Below, piece after piece: positions 46,340 to 58,600 of a DNA stretch of 64,000 nucleotides; position 1 is the stretch's first letter; each line of letters opens with the position of its first letter. Below the pieces are notes generated by a model. That model searched no databases. It saw only the letters and a list, made by a program, of their open reading frames with translations, and had not been told where the DNA came from. Source of the DNA: Hygrocybe punicea (lineage: Eukaryota; Basidiomycota; Agaricomycetes; Agaricales; Hygrophoraceae); NCBI GenBank assembly GCA_963556145.1, contig OY744469.1, positions 372,001 to 436,000 of the forward strand, read 5' to 3'. The position numbers and the translations under genes are program-made.

Positions 46340-47749
46340 TGTTATGTGAATGTTTGTTTCACCAAGAATTACCGGAGTTGACTTTGTTCAGGTACCTTCT
46401 TGTTGTTCGTGGGTTTTTAATATTTAAATAACCTATCAGGAAGGGGTTTGTGGGTATATGTACTATATGAATCAATAGAATGTAATAGTGAGGTCTCTTC
46501 AATTAAGAATTGAGACTTTGAGTAGGTATGAATAGCAATTGGGTGTGTGATGTACTGAAAATACTAATATTCACTACTGGAATATAAAAATATGAACTAA
46601 TGAATACTGATAACAATATTCACCAGTTGAATATGGACAGTTTTGGCTACAGGGCCTATTCAATCAAGAGTATCTCTGGGTATTATAATATCTGACTTAA
46701 ATCCGAAGCTTCAAACGCACATTGGCTACTAGTTCAGGGATATCTTTAATACCTTTTGAATACTCTTTTTTTTTTGTTTAGGATGAAACCTTAACCTTAG
46801 AAGTGTATCTATTTAGGATGAAACCTTAACCTTAGAAGTGTATCTAGCTGACTAATGCTGACTAATGAATTGATTGGACTGAGTGAACTGGGTGAATTCT
46901 CCTTGATGACAAGGGGAACTCAGAGAATGATAGAATGAGAGTGAACTAGACTGGATTGCAAGCACTAGCTACTACAATGAGTAACTACTAGTACTAAGAG
47001 AATGGGGGATCACACTGTGTGAACCCAACTGAGAGTGACTACTGAGTGGTGAGGGGGGAAATCCTACTGACTACTGGAATTTGGGGGCCCTATTTATACT
47101 GTTGGAGAACAATGGGGGACTGAGAACAATGGGAAAGTGAGAACAATAGGACTGAGTCATGAGAACAATGGATGGCATCAAAGAGGCTGTGAACAATGGG
47201 CTCTATCTCCATTTGGACTGTTTAGAACAATAGACTGCTCAGAACAATAGACCATTGTCTTTATGTAAGCAGAATATCACAATCACTCTCTGATGCATTC
47301 TATCTTATCATTATCTTATCATCCTCTTGTTCACATCTTATCTAATCATTTCCCATTATCTAGCTGAGCCGCTTTTGATCAATACAAGTAAACAAGATTT
47401 GTAATCAATCCATTACTGCTAATATAGGTAACAATGCTAGTTGGGCTTGTCTCCTTGCACCCGCAATACAGAGAAATATATAGTAAATACTAATGAGTGG
47501 GGGATGTGCCTCTGTGCACCATACATAAACGGCTAGGTCTGGGCATTACTAGTGAAGCCATAATAAATGATATAAAGGTAAGCATATATGCTATTTGTGT
47601 CTGTTCACTAGCATGCGTAATGTGGAAAGGCATAGAATGGGTACTAATGAGTGTAGGTGTGCATCCATAGTGTTGCACTTAAATATCTAAGTCCGTGGTC
47701 CGATGGTAAACCCATGACATTACACCCAAAAACACTTGGGGTCATGACA
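46340..47749 (-). repeat. 3' LTR of the Gypsy element (1,410 bp)
   Basis: Starts (plus strand) TGTTATGTGAATGTTTG and ends GGGGTCATGACA. It contains a tandem 34-bp duplication around 46777-46845 (TTTAGGATGAAACCTTAACC...), the GAACAAT array 47105-47250 and a TATA box. Confidence 0.95.
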
Positions 47750-47836
47750 TCCGCACAACACAATTAAATCAACTGTCCCCAGTTGAAACCAAAAGAAAAC
47801 AACTTTTTAATCTGAGAAGAAGCTTTTACATTATTA

Positions 47837-48565
47837 CTATTCTTTTAACTTCTTCTTCATCTTTCCAAAGAATTCCTCCCAATCTTGTACCTCAACTCCT
47901 TCTGCCTTTAACCGATCCATGTTCTTCTTCGTAGCATTTAGTAGCGCCTTGAGGTGGTACTTAGGGCGAGTGCGCTTCTTTTGTAGCGGCTTAGGAAGTA
48001 ATGCCGGAATTGCAGGGCATTCGAAACGATTGCGGCGAGAGGAAGTTGGGTGGTTACGATTTGTGGAAAATGAAGGAGGCGATTCGAGCCATTCTCTAAA
48101 CTCCGGGTCTAAGGGTACAGATTGCGAAAGGACGGTGGCGGGTGGCATAGGAAAGTTGGGAAGACTATCCATGAAAAAGTCGAAATCGTCTGGCGGCGGA
48201 CAGTCAACACCTCGTACATTCACAGATTCGAAATCGATGTATTCGTCAGATTCCGAAGGGGGTAGCGGTGGTGTCTGAGCGGGACTAGTTGGTTTGGTAA
48301 AGAAGTCCGTATCGTATTCGGTGGGAGTATCGAATAAGCGTGATAAATCGAGACGGCGTAGAGGAATATCCATAGATGGAGAAGGTGAAGGACTGGAGTA
48401 TGATGTCATAGTATGATATGGATTACGGTATATGGGCGTCTGGTAGTGCTGAAGCGCTGAGTGGAATAGCGGTGCAGTTGATGTAACAGGAGATGTTAAG
48501 GGAAAATATTTGTGGGGGAACTGGAATGGTGGGTCAAGCAATACTAATGTGGGACGCTGTGTCAC
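47837..48565 (-). CDS. Extra ORF downstream of pol in the Gypsy element (env position), function unknown
   Basis: A 242-codon frame lies between the polyprotein stop and the 3' LTR, in the same orientation. The translation is Pro/Ser-rich for ~200 residues (SSPSPSPSMDIPLRRLDLSR; many Asp/Phe pairs) and ends in a basic, helical stretch (KKRTRPKYHLKALL, then MDRLKAEG and KMKKKLKE). There is no signal peptide, furin-like site or transmembrane segment, so it is not an envelope protein. The internal Met at about 48409 (MTSYSSPSPSPSM) is a likelier start than 48565. The C-terminus resembles short helical tails seen on fungal retroelement accessory ORFs; this is a weak inference. Confidence 0.6.
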   Translation of the reverse strand: MTQRPTLVLLDPPFQFPHKYFPLTSPVTSTAPLFHSALQHYQTPIYRNPYHTMTSYSSPSPSPSMDIPLRRLDLSRLFDTPTEYDTDFFTKPTSPAQTPPLPPSESDEYIDFESVNVRGVDCPPPDDFDFFMDSLPNFPMPPATVLSQSVPLDPEFREWLESPPSFSTNRNHPTSSRRNRFECPAIPALLPKPLQKKRTRPKYHLKALLNATKKNMDRLKAEGVEVQDWEEFFGKMKKKLKE

Positions 48566-49685
48566 AATAGGTCCCTGTGGGTCCAGAACTAAACTAGCCC
48601 TGGCCTTGCTATATTGGGATGATGTATTTCAAATTCGATTTAAGGTTGTATGATTGATCAAATCGGGATTTTACCATTCCCTTGGTTCTTCAGGGTCTTG
48701 AAGCTGTATCGGGTACAGATCTGCAATAGTACCAATGCTTATTTGGTCTAGACCGTTTACTCAGGTCACATGAGAAAACATGTGCCGGTCACGTGTTTTC
48801 CAGGGTCATAGCTGTACATTTGCACGATCCGTCTTTTCTTTCCTCTAGTCTGCCACTATGGTTCTGTAGTGCTCCACTCCTTTTTCTTGCTATGCCACTA
48901 TGCAATAAATCGTAAAAAAATCTATCCGACGCTATGAATGGTCACTCCATCCTCCCTTCAAGAAAAACTCAAGAAAAACCAAACCGCTAAGTAACTTCTT
49001 ATATTTATATTCAATTTTCACCATTACTGAATAATTGGCATGTAGATAAGACAGTCTAAATCTAGCCGTTCCTTACTACTATCTGCTGCAATCGTTTGAC
49101 AACGAATTCGTCTGGAGGATGGACGGGCCGGGGGTGATGTTGAGCATCACTCCGTTTCAACTAGGGGCGAGCGCTATATTTTTCGGGTGGGACTCAGTTG
49201 CTGGACTACTGGGAGTGGAGGGTCACCGGTCGTTCGTCCATTTCTTTATCTTTCTATTCATACACCAGTTGTATTTCCTTTTATTCTATTTTCTATTTCA
49301 TTATGTCTTGTCATTTCGTTTCGTTTCGTTTCATTTCGTTTCGTTTCGTTACGTTTCGTTATGTCTTTTATATATATTATCATTGTATTCATATAATGGG
49401 TCCGTCAACTATTAGATGAGAGGGGTTGTATTATCACTTTGTAGCGTTATATATATTTTCTTTGCATGTCTGACTTAAAAATGACCAGCAAATCATAAAA
49501 CAAATAAAATTTATCTAATCAGTTTAGATAGCATAAAAAAAGGGTGTGTGACGGGAAATCATGTGCATAGGTAAAAATAGCGGCCAATAAAAATGCATGG
49601 GGCATAGAAAAAGAGGGTGTGCAGCGGGAAATCACATGAGGGATAGGGGTCTTGGATATAACTAAATATTCAGTCACCAAAGGTG
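48566..49685. other. Non-coding spacer within the Gypsy element
   Basis: Between the extra ORF and the polyprotein stop. Contains a TTTCG-type pentanucleotide tract (CGTTTCGTTTCATTTCGTTT) near 49316-49360 and AT-rich sequence. No ORF with support. Confidence 0.6.
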
Positions 49686-52600
49686 CTAGAATATTGGAAT
49701 CAATGCAGAAAAAGGAAAATCTTGAATGAATGAGTGTGGGGCTATACAATAGCGGTGAGGAATAATAGTATTGTATCTCTTCTGGAGTAGATCTGCGGAT
49801 AGTGGTACTTGTAACTGATGAAGATGATATATAGGATAACCATATTTTGACAACTTTAAACCTGCATCAAAGTCTTCATTGCCAAGACCTGAGGGGTCAT
49901 TGACTTCTCCTGGTACTTTTACTGAACCAACTGTAATGACACCTGTAATGGAACTGATTGGCGTTGTTTCATAAAGCCACATGTGACAGACAGTGGCTGG
50001 AACTTGATATTTTCTAAATTCAAAATTCTTTGTGCGTGATGCAATGTGTGCAGCAAATTCTGGCTTGATGGCAAGAATAATATCTGTGATGTCTCCTGAT
50101 TTAAGAGATATTAACTGATTTACTGAGCAATCCTCTACTTCAGCAGCTTCATCTTCCTGGTCTGCTATTTCATAAAGGATAGGGTCAGTTCGATAAATGT
50201 ATGGTAAAATCCGAAATGCTGCATAATGCTCAGCATGCACAGCACCATATAATTCTTTTAAAACATAAGTTCCTCTTCTTGTTTGTCTGACAACTTCATA
50301 TGGGCCAAGGTAACGAGGGTCTGTCTTGAATTTTCCTATAGTCATCTCCAAACGACTATTATATACTAGAACTAGTTCTCCTGGCTGATAATCACGTTTT
50401 TGCAATCGTCTATGAAATCTCTGATCAAATTGCAATTTAGATATGAAGCGAGCCTGTTTAAGCACAGCTGCTGCTTTATCAATATCTTCTTGATGTCTTC
50501 CAAGCTGACGTATGCGGAGTGCTAACAAATCTGATGTAGAAAGTCCTGAGCAAAAACCTTCAACCATAAATGTGGCTTCTGTTAGGTCAAAGGGAAGTAT
50601 AGGATGAGTGCCATGGAGTAGATAATAAGGTGAGTATCCAGTAACACTGCTGACTGTAATTTGGTCTGCAAATGATGCTAACTCTACGTGCTTGTGCCAA
50701 TTCTTGATTTTTCCAGTCTTATCTTTTTCACAGGACTTGACTATGGCTTCACGTAGAGTAAAATGTCCTCTTTCTATTACACCATTTGCATGCTTATTGT
50801 AGGGTGATATGCGAACCTGAGGAATTCCTAGTCTTCTAAGCAGAGACTCAAATGCTCCTTTGACTTCTCCTCCATTATCAGTAACTACATGTTCAATGGC
50901 ACCATAGCGACAATAGATCTGTTCCCAGAAGAATTTTGCTAAGTTGTGTGAATTGTTTGATCTTAGAGCTTTTACTTCAGTTGCTCCTGATAAATCATCA
51001 CGTGCTGCTACAATGAAATGGTAGCCTCCTGAAGGTGGCATAAACATTACATCAATGTATACCTTTTGAAAAATTGCTGTAGGGGTAGAAATTGTAGGGG
51101 AAATTTCGATTTTCTTCAAGCTCCTAATTTGACACTGATGACATGATGAAATGTGGTAATGGACATCTGCTCTGAGATGAGGCCAAAAAAATCGAAGTTT
51201 GACTAAGTCAAACACAGCTTGTTCTCCTTTATGACCTAGGTTTTCATGAGCTTGAGTGAGAATGGCGATTCTTTTCTTTGCATTCATAATCACTAATGAA
51301 GGCATTTTCTGGCCATTTCTTCTAAACAGTTTATCATCTTTTAAATAAAATTGTCCAGTTTTCTTCAGAAATCTTCTTCTTGCCTGCAAGGTATCTGTTG
51401 AAGGCATTTCCAATGTGGATAAAAAATGTTTTACTTGAATGAGTATCTTGTCCTGTTGTAATTTAATTTCATTATTTGAAGGGAGTGTGATGGCCTTGTA
51501 TGGCAATTTGGTAGGGACAGTGAAGCTAAATTTTCTTATTTCATGTGGATCAGGAACATGAACAAGCAAGGCAATATCATCTAGCCATGAATCATCATGC
51601 TCTTCAATTTCTTCATTATCTGCAAGTTCTCTGCGAGAAAGTGCATCTGGTCCCCTAAACTGGGTTGCAGGTACATGAATAAGTTTGAAGTCAAATAATA
51701 AAATTCCTTGAATCCATCTGTTTATGGCTGCATTAGGTTGTAAATCCGGTTCATTGAGCATGCCTTTTATAAACTTGGCATCTACCTCTATATGTAAATT
51801 CTTTATTCCTATTAAATACAGTCTCCAGTGGCGTAACGCGCAGTATAGTCCATATAACTCCAGTTTTGGCTGTGAATATCTGGATTCTCTTTCACTCATT
51901 GGTATTGAACCATATCTAGCAGGGCGACGATTTCCATTTTCATCTTCTTGTGATAAAATAAAACCGGCAGCAATATGGCTACTGTCTACTGATAAATATG
52001 TGGGTCTATCTGATGTATAATCAATAGAGCGGAGTGCAGGTGCTGAAGAAACCTTTTCTTTCAATGCCTGGAAAGCTGCTTGTCTTCTTTCATCCCATAT
52101 AAACTCTGCTCCTTTATGGAATAACTCTGCTAGTGGCTTGGCTAGTGCAGAATAATTTTCTATCCAAATGCGAACTGTTCCACAGAGACCTAGGAAGCCT
52201 CTAACATCCTTGGGAGTCTTGAGTGGGGGCCAGTCCAAAACCTTTTGTACTCTACTATCATCAGGACAACGTCCTTCCGGAGTGCATTTCTGTCCTACGA
52301 TCACAACACTTGAGCGGCAAAGTTGTGTCTTCTTAGCTGATATTGTCATTCCTGCACAAGCAAGGCGATGCATAATGCGATGTACATCTTGAGCGTGCTC
52401 CCAAATAAACCTTCTGATTCCTGGATTTTCTAGTAAAACTTCTGGTCTTCCATCTTGATCAGGATAAATGGATGAAGGTCCTTTTATAGGTAAATCATCA
52501 ATGAAGCTATTTGCAGTATGAGGGATTTCATCTTGAAGGATGAAGCACATACAACGTTGGAATTCTGCAGGTGAATTTGTGAATCCAGTGGGAAGTGATG

Positions 52601-55600
52601 TGAGACGAAGTAATCCCAGTGGTGTCATGAATGCAGTGAGGTCACGAGATGTAGGATGTACTTTCCTAGCATCAAATCCCCATAGTAAATCGAAGACTGT
52701 ATAGCATTGGCGACCAGCGAAAGGTTCTACAAATTCATCCAGTATTGGAGGAAGGCCTGCATCACGTATTGTAACTGCATTGAGAGGTTGCAAATCATGG
52801 ACTATACGAAGTTTTCCATCCTTCTTGCTTACACAAAACCATCTTGACCTATAAGAGGATTGACTTGGTTCATATACACCAGCATCTATTTTTCTCTTCA
52901 AAACATCCATGACTTTTTCTCTAAGTCCTGGTGGTATAGGAATATTTCGAAATGCCCAGGGTACATGTGGGACAGTAGGGATGATGTATGGTGAAAAGTA
53001 AGATTCCTTAAGTGTGCCTCTTTCAGTATCTTCAAAGCCAATAGCATCTTGGTTAAGTGACAAGAGGTGAGTAAATAATTTTTCTTCTTCTGGCCAAAGA
53101 AATCCATCATTGTTTATCTTGAGTATCTTCAGACGTTCAGATGTAAGCTTCTCTGTAGGTATGAAGTCTGGTGGTATCATAGGAAGTGGTGGTAATGTGG
53201 AAAGAGGGTCATAGGGAAATTTCCTTGTAACACGTGCATCTTCTGGAAAGGTTCCAGGGACAGGATTTATTTTCTTGTCCACTCTTTTGTAAGCTGTAAG
53301 TGTTAATGGATATCCTTGACTATCTGTTTCTTCACAAGGGAATATGAGAATGTCTCCTTCTTCACATATTAAGGTTCCTTCTCCTATAATGTAGTAATAG
53401 TCTGCTTCTTCTGAGGCACTTTCTTGCTTATTTGGTACTTCATTAAGATTGTAATCTTGATTGTCTTCATCTTCTGGGTAGACTAAAATAGGCATAGTTG
53501 TTTCTTGGCTATCCTTAATAGTCTCATAGTATACACTGAATTGTTCTAGTGGCTTATCTTCATGCTTAGAATTTTGAGGGTCCTCTTCATACAGTCTAAC
53601 AGAAGTTATATTTGTCAGTTCAGTTTGTTTGTACACAGGTATACTAGGGCTGGCTAAGGATGTCAAATCCTGAATAGTCTTTGAAAATATAAACTTGTAC
53701 ACTATCACATCAAGTAATAAAATGTAGTACAGACAGATATAAAGAAGAGAGGTTTGACATAGGGGCAAAAATATTGTTGCAAGAGTAAACAAATCACTAA
53801 GTAATTGTGGACTTGAGATATTTGGGAGGATCAAAATATCCTTCCTTAAGCAAATCTGCCACTGCTTCAGGGCGGCGAAAGCGCATATCCAAGACTGCAT
53901 TGATAGCATCAGAGAGTAACGGCGATTGGAGTGAAAGATGATAGAGGAATTTTTGAGGAAGGTGATTTCTTCTTCTTCAAGGAGAGGGTTTGACTCTGTG
54001 AAGTGAAGGGGCCTAAAATGCTCTGTTGCAGGTTCAGGTAGTCCTTCAGAAACTCCTTCTTCCAGAAACTGAAATAGTAAACACTTGTGGTTGAAATAAT
54101 AGTGGACGGGGTCATTTGAAGGCCTTTCATTGATGAGGGCCCTCCAGTCAGGGGTGGCTAGCTTGAATCCAATTCTGCGAATGCCTTCAACCAAGGATCC
54201 TCTAATAGCTTTGAGGAAACTGATGTGAACATCAAATGTAGACATGTGGTCTGGCTCAGCTGTTAAGATTCTTGCAGCAGCTAAGTCCTGATGAGAGGAG
54301 CCAGCATTGGAGATGGTGAAGGAATACACTTGAATGGGTGATTGAGGGCGAATAGGAGGTGCTTCCATGCGAAGCTGAGTGAGTAGATTGGATTCTGGAT
54401 ATAATGGGCCTGATCTGACACTAAATGGGGATCTGGGATCCTTGGAGGGAGGTAAGGGCGAAATGCGTTCTCCTGCATTTAAGGCATTGGCACGATCAAA
54501 TGGGAGTCTGGCATATTCATCAGAGGGGGTATTGATTTCCTCACCCTCTGGCAAGGACCAAGTATTGTCTGAGACAGGTGGCAATTGTAACAAAGGTATA
54601 TCTTCAAGTGGGGGTGGTGTAGGCGAAAGCGATATCAAGCCTGGAGGGGAATCGAGCGGCTGCTGGGCTTCTTCAATGGCCTGACTGAGGTCTGAATTAA
54701 ATTCTGTTATTGCTTCTGAATCTGGGGAATCAGACCTAGTCCAAGCGAACCATCCTAATTCTTCATCTGAGTCTGTGTCCATGGATTCATCAGAAGATGA
54801 ATTAATGTCCTCAGAAGAGGACACACTGATAGGTCTAGTCCTAGATCCAGGTTCCTGATAAGGCTGAGGTAGAGATGAATTTATGGAAGTGGTATGAGGA
54901 ATAATGATGGTGAGTGGATCTGGTTTGGGGCTTAGGATCTTGACAGCCTTATTTTCAGAGTCACTCCCAGAATAAACAGAAGAAGGTGATTGAGAATCTA
55001 CAGACATAGAAGTATCTTTACTATCTATGTATTTATTTGAAGAATATAAATAATCATCACTATTATTATTTAAATCTGGCAAAATTTCCTCAAAGATAGG
55101 AGACTTAGGAGAATACTCTAAATCACCATATAGATCATCAAAAGACATAGAAGGGGAGCTAGAGACTAAAGGTACAAAATTTTCACTACTATTAAAAGGG
55201 GTAAAAGGGGGAGTAGGCAAATAAGAAGTAGCAGGGAACCAAATGTTTCCTACATCGGAACCAGGGGTGGCATGGTTGGAGACGTCTGATAAGAGGTCCG
55301 GATCGCTGGGGGGCTGGGAAATCAGCTCGCGTCCCAATTCGGCATGAGGAGGGGGTGGAAATGCGTAATTTACCTCTGCGTGGTTGTAAAGCATGCGGGG
55401 CGGTTCGAGCACGACGGGGTTGATATATCTGACCTGGCCGACGGGCCAGTCCCAGTCGTCATCAGCAGGGAAAACAAATTCGGGGGTTTTCGTGGAAGTG
55501 GGGTAGTGATTGATGAGACCGGGCGAAGTGTCGCGTAAATGGGCATCAAGCGGCATATTGAGACCAGGTGGGAGTCCGTGGTCATAAACGAGCGCCGCCG

Positions 55601-58600
55601 GGGCGCTACGTTCATGATTTGCCGGTATATAGTTAGTGGATTCGAGGAGGGATGCAACTAACGGCGCGCGCGGAGAAGTGGGGATAATAACGTCGAGGAG
55701 GTCACTATCAGGGATGGCGTTGTGGCCGTTCATGGGTTCCGTGCGTATTGCGAGCTGAACGGTGGCCGCCGGGGCCGTATAATCGTCAAAAGAAGGCTTT
55801 TTCGTGAGTGAGGTAAAATCCGGGCATTTTTCGTGAGCGGGGTGCCTAGTACACACCGTGCAACCTGGCCATTCTACTTCCCCTTCATCACCTGCCTCGT
55901 ATCCGTCACGATCTGTATGTTCGAACAGGTCGCGGCTGATGTCGAGGGCGGAATGGTGAATGTCGTTGGTGGGGGCCGTTGAGTGGACTTCGGATCCCCG
56001 GAAATGAAAGAAATTGCTGTCCGTGGTTGCGGAAAGGTCCGTGGTACCATCTGCGAGGGTCGAAGTATTTTCTGGAGGCGTGGTAGTAGTCAGGGAGGGG
56101 CGTCTACGGCCACGCTCCGTGTACTGTAGTGGAAGTCGTTTGTCAGTGAACAGATGAAGCGGGATCTTTCCCACCTCGTAGTCCCATTCCCAGCCTTCGA
56201 TTGGGCTCCAACCGCGCGCCTCGTCATTGGTCAACGACGATTCGCGGTCGTCCTTGCCAGTGAGCGTGATAGCGGGGACAGAAGAGCCAACCGTGGGAAT
56301 CCGCATGACCGGTAAGTTAATGGGGTTACGGGGCGGTTCTAAGGGCGGAATAATGTCGCCGGGGCGCGTGCGAGGGTCACGAGTGGTCACTGGGAAAGAA
56401 TAAAAGTCCTCTATGTAAGGAGGAGGGACAGGGGGAGGAGAAAAGTTCTCCTCAGTAGAAGGGTTAGCAAATGGGTAAAATTGAAAAACTAAATGTCCCA
56501 TCCTTAAAGAGGGGGGGACACTTGGAGAATTTATTGTAGCTAGAGAAGCATTTAATAAAATTCCGTGCTCAAAAGGAACACCAAGGGAATCAATCCCCGG
56601 AGAAAGCCTATATCCTACAGTGGCAGCAATCAAAAATTTACTTAAATGGGGAGATTGGTAATCAAGGGAATTTCCCAAAAAGGAAGTGATAAGTCGGCCA
56701 GCATCTGGATGACCATTGGAGTGGATCCCTTCTACAGGGAGAGGAAGAGGGTGGTTATTGATCATAAAAGGTGGGATCTGGGGGGTTTGTGCAGCAGACA
56801 TGGCTACTGTCTCTCCCATTTCTTCAGAGTTTTTATAGCAATTCCTATCTAAATTTCCCTGGTGTGAAAATCCATTTCTTATCTTTCTCCTTTTAGAAAA
56901 TTCAGATTCTTCATTGTTCATGTCATCACAATGGGCTATGGACAATGCAAAAAGTTTCGAGCCATCATATGCATTTTTGGGGATATTAAAGCATGAGATA
57001 CTTTTATCTCCTTTTACTTCAGACTTATCCTTATCCAAATAAGGCTTATCCTGTAAGCATGTAATCATTTCGGTAAAATAATTCGGTTTAAGCGGAGTTT
57101 GAAATTGCGAATTATAGTGGACTAATGCCTTATTTTGTTCATAAGACTTAGTTAAAGGAATTGTAGTGGTTTCTTCAAGTTCCATAGGTAAAGTGCATAA
57201 ATAGGATGTTGAGGCATGGGCAGTAGTAGCTCCTCTGATGTGATTAACTTGAGAATGGCTTGGTGTGACCATTAGTTCAAATCTGTTTGTCAAATCTTCA
57301 GGATTCTTGAATACTAAATATGTACCATCTATTCTTTCATCAATAGAAACATAGTTGCCTCTTTGCCATGGTCTTCCAAGTAATAAATCAAATGGCACTG
57401 TCTCTCCTATGTAAAGATTGGCATAGGTAAGGACACCACCACAAGTCAATGGAACTTCTGAGACCAATCCTTTTAATGTTCCTTCACCTCCATTAGCATC
57501 ATTCATTGTGAGAATTTTTCCTACATCCATAGGTCTTTGGATAATTTCTTTCCAGACTTTTTTACTAATCACATTTAACTGGGATCCAGTGTCAATGATG
57601 GCTTCAATAGGTCTTCTATCACATTCCATCTGAAGCCTGATTAACACTCCACGATCCTTGGTTATGAATGAGCTTGCAATGGCAGATACCTTTGCATTCT
57701 TTCTCTTGATCATGTCTGTTAATTGCTCAGATAATTCCTTGGAAGAAGCTAATACTTCACGAACGCGCAGGGTAACTGGTGTGTCAAGGATTTGATTGAC
57801 AACTTGAGTTTCTCCAATATTGACTGAAATTTCAGATTGTCTGGGAGTGGGCTTTGGACGAGTTATGGCATTATGTCTTTCAGCCATGATCTTGTTCTTA
57901 TCTATGTTTGCCTTGTGTCCTTGTATATGAGTCTTGGCTGGCTTTGTTGGAGAAGGATCTATCATCTCCACATCTGAATCTGTGTCTGAAGGAATATGTA
58001 TTGGGGCTCTTATATCCATTGGAACAGGTTGTTTTGTATGCAGATCTTCTGTAGGATGGAATGGGTTTGTCTTCTTGAGAGCAAAAGGTAATGGTGCGGG
58101 TACATGTGTTTGAGCTTGCTTCTGTGCTGAAAGAGGGCCAGGTTTGACTGGGCCTTTAGGAATGGGTGGCAGTACTGTATTAGGCCTTATATTCTCTTTT
58201 CCTTTGGCCTTAATACCTGTGGGAGGATATACTCCATCTAATACTTCCTTCCTTGCTGCACCAATTTTCTGTGGTCCTCTGACTGCAGGCAGGATTTGTA
58301 TTTCTTCTTCCTTGATTGTAGGTATAGTATATGCTTCAAAATCTTCTTCAGCATCAGATTGATAGTAATCAGAGAATTGATCTTGTAATACATAGAAGTG
58401 TGACTGGACATTGCTGGCCTTTTCAGCTACATGTCTATCAATTGCTTGTACAAATGTCTCACCCATATTTCTGCGAATTATTGAGCCATCTGGATAAACA
58501 ATCCTTCCAAGACCATCCTTGGTTATCTTGCCTGTCTTGAGTAATTCATTTATTTGGAAACATGTTTGCATTCCATGTCCTTGTCCTCCACAACCATAGC

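Noticed and set aside
47490..47678. 62-codon ORF present in both LTRs (47490-47678 and 60993-61181)
   Set aside because: It is duplicated only because the LTRs are copies; there is no domain or other evidence of coding.
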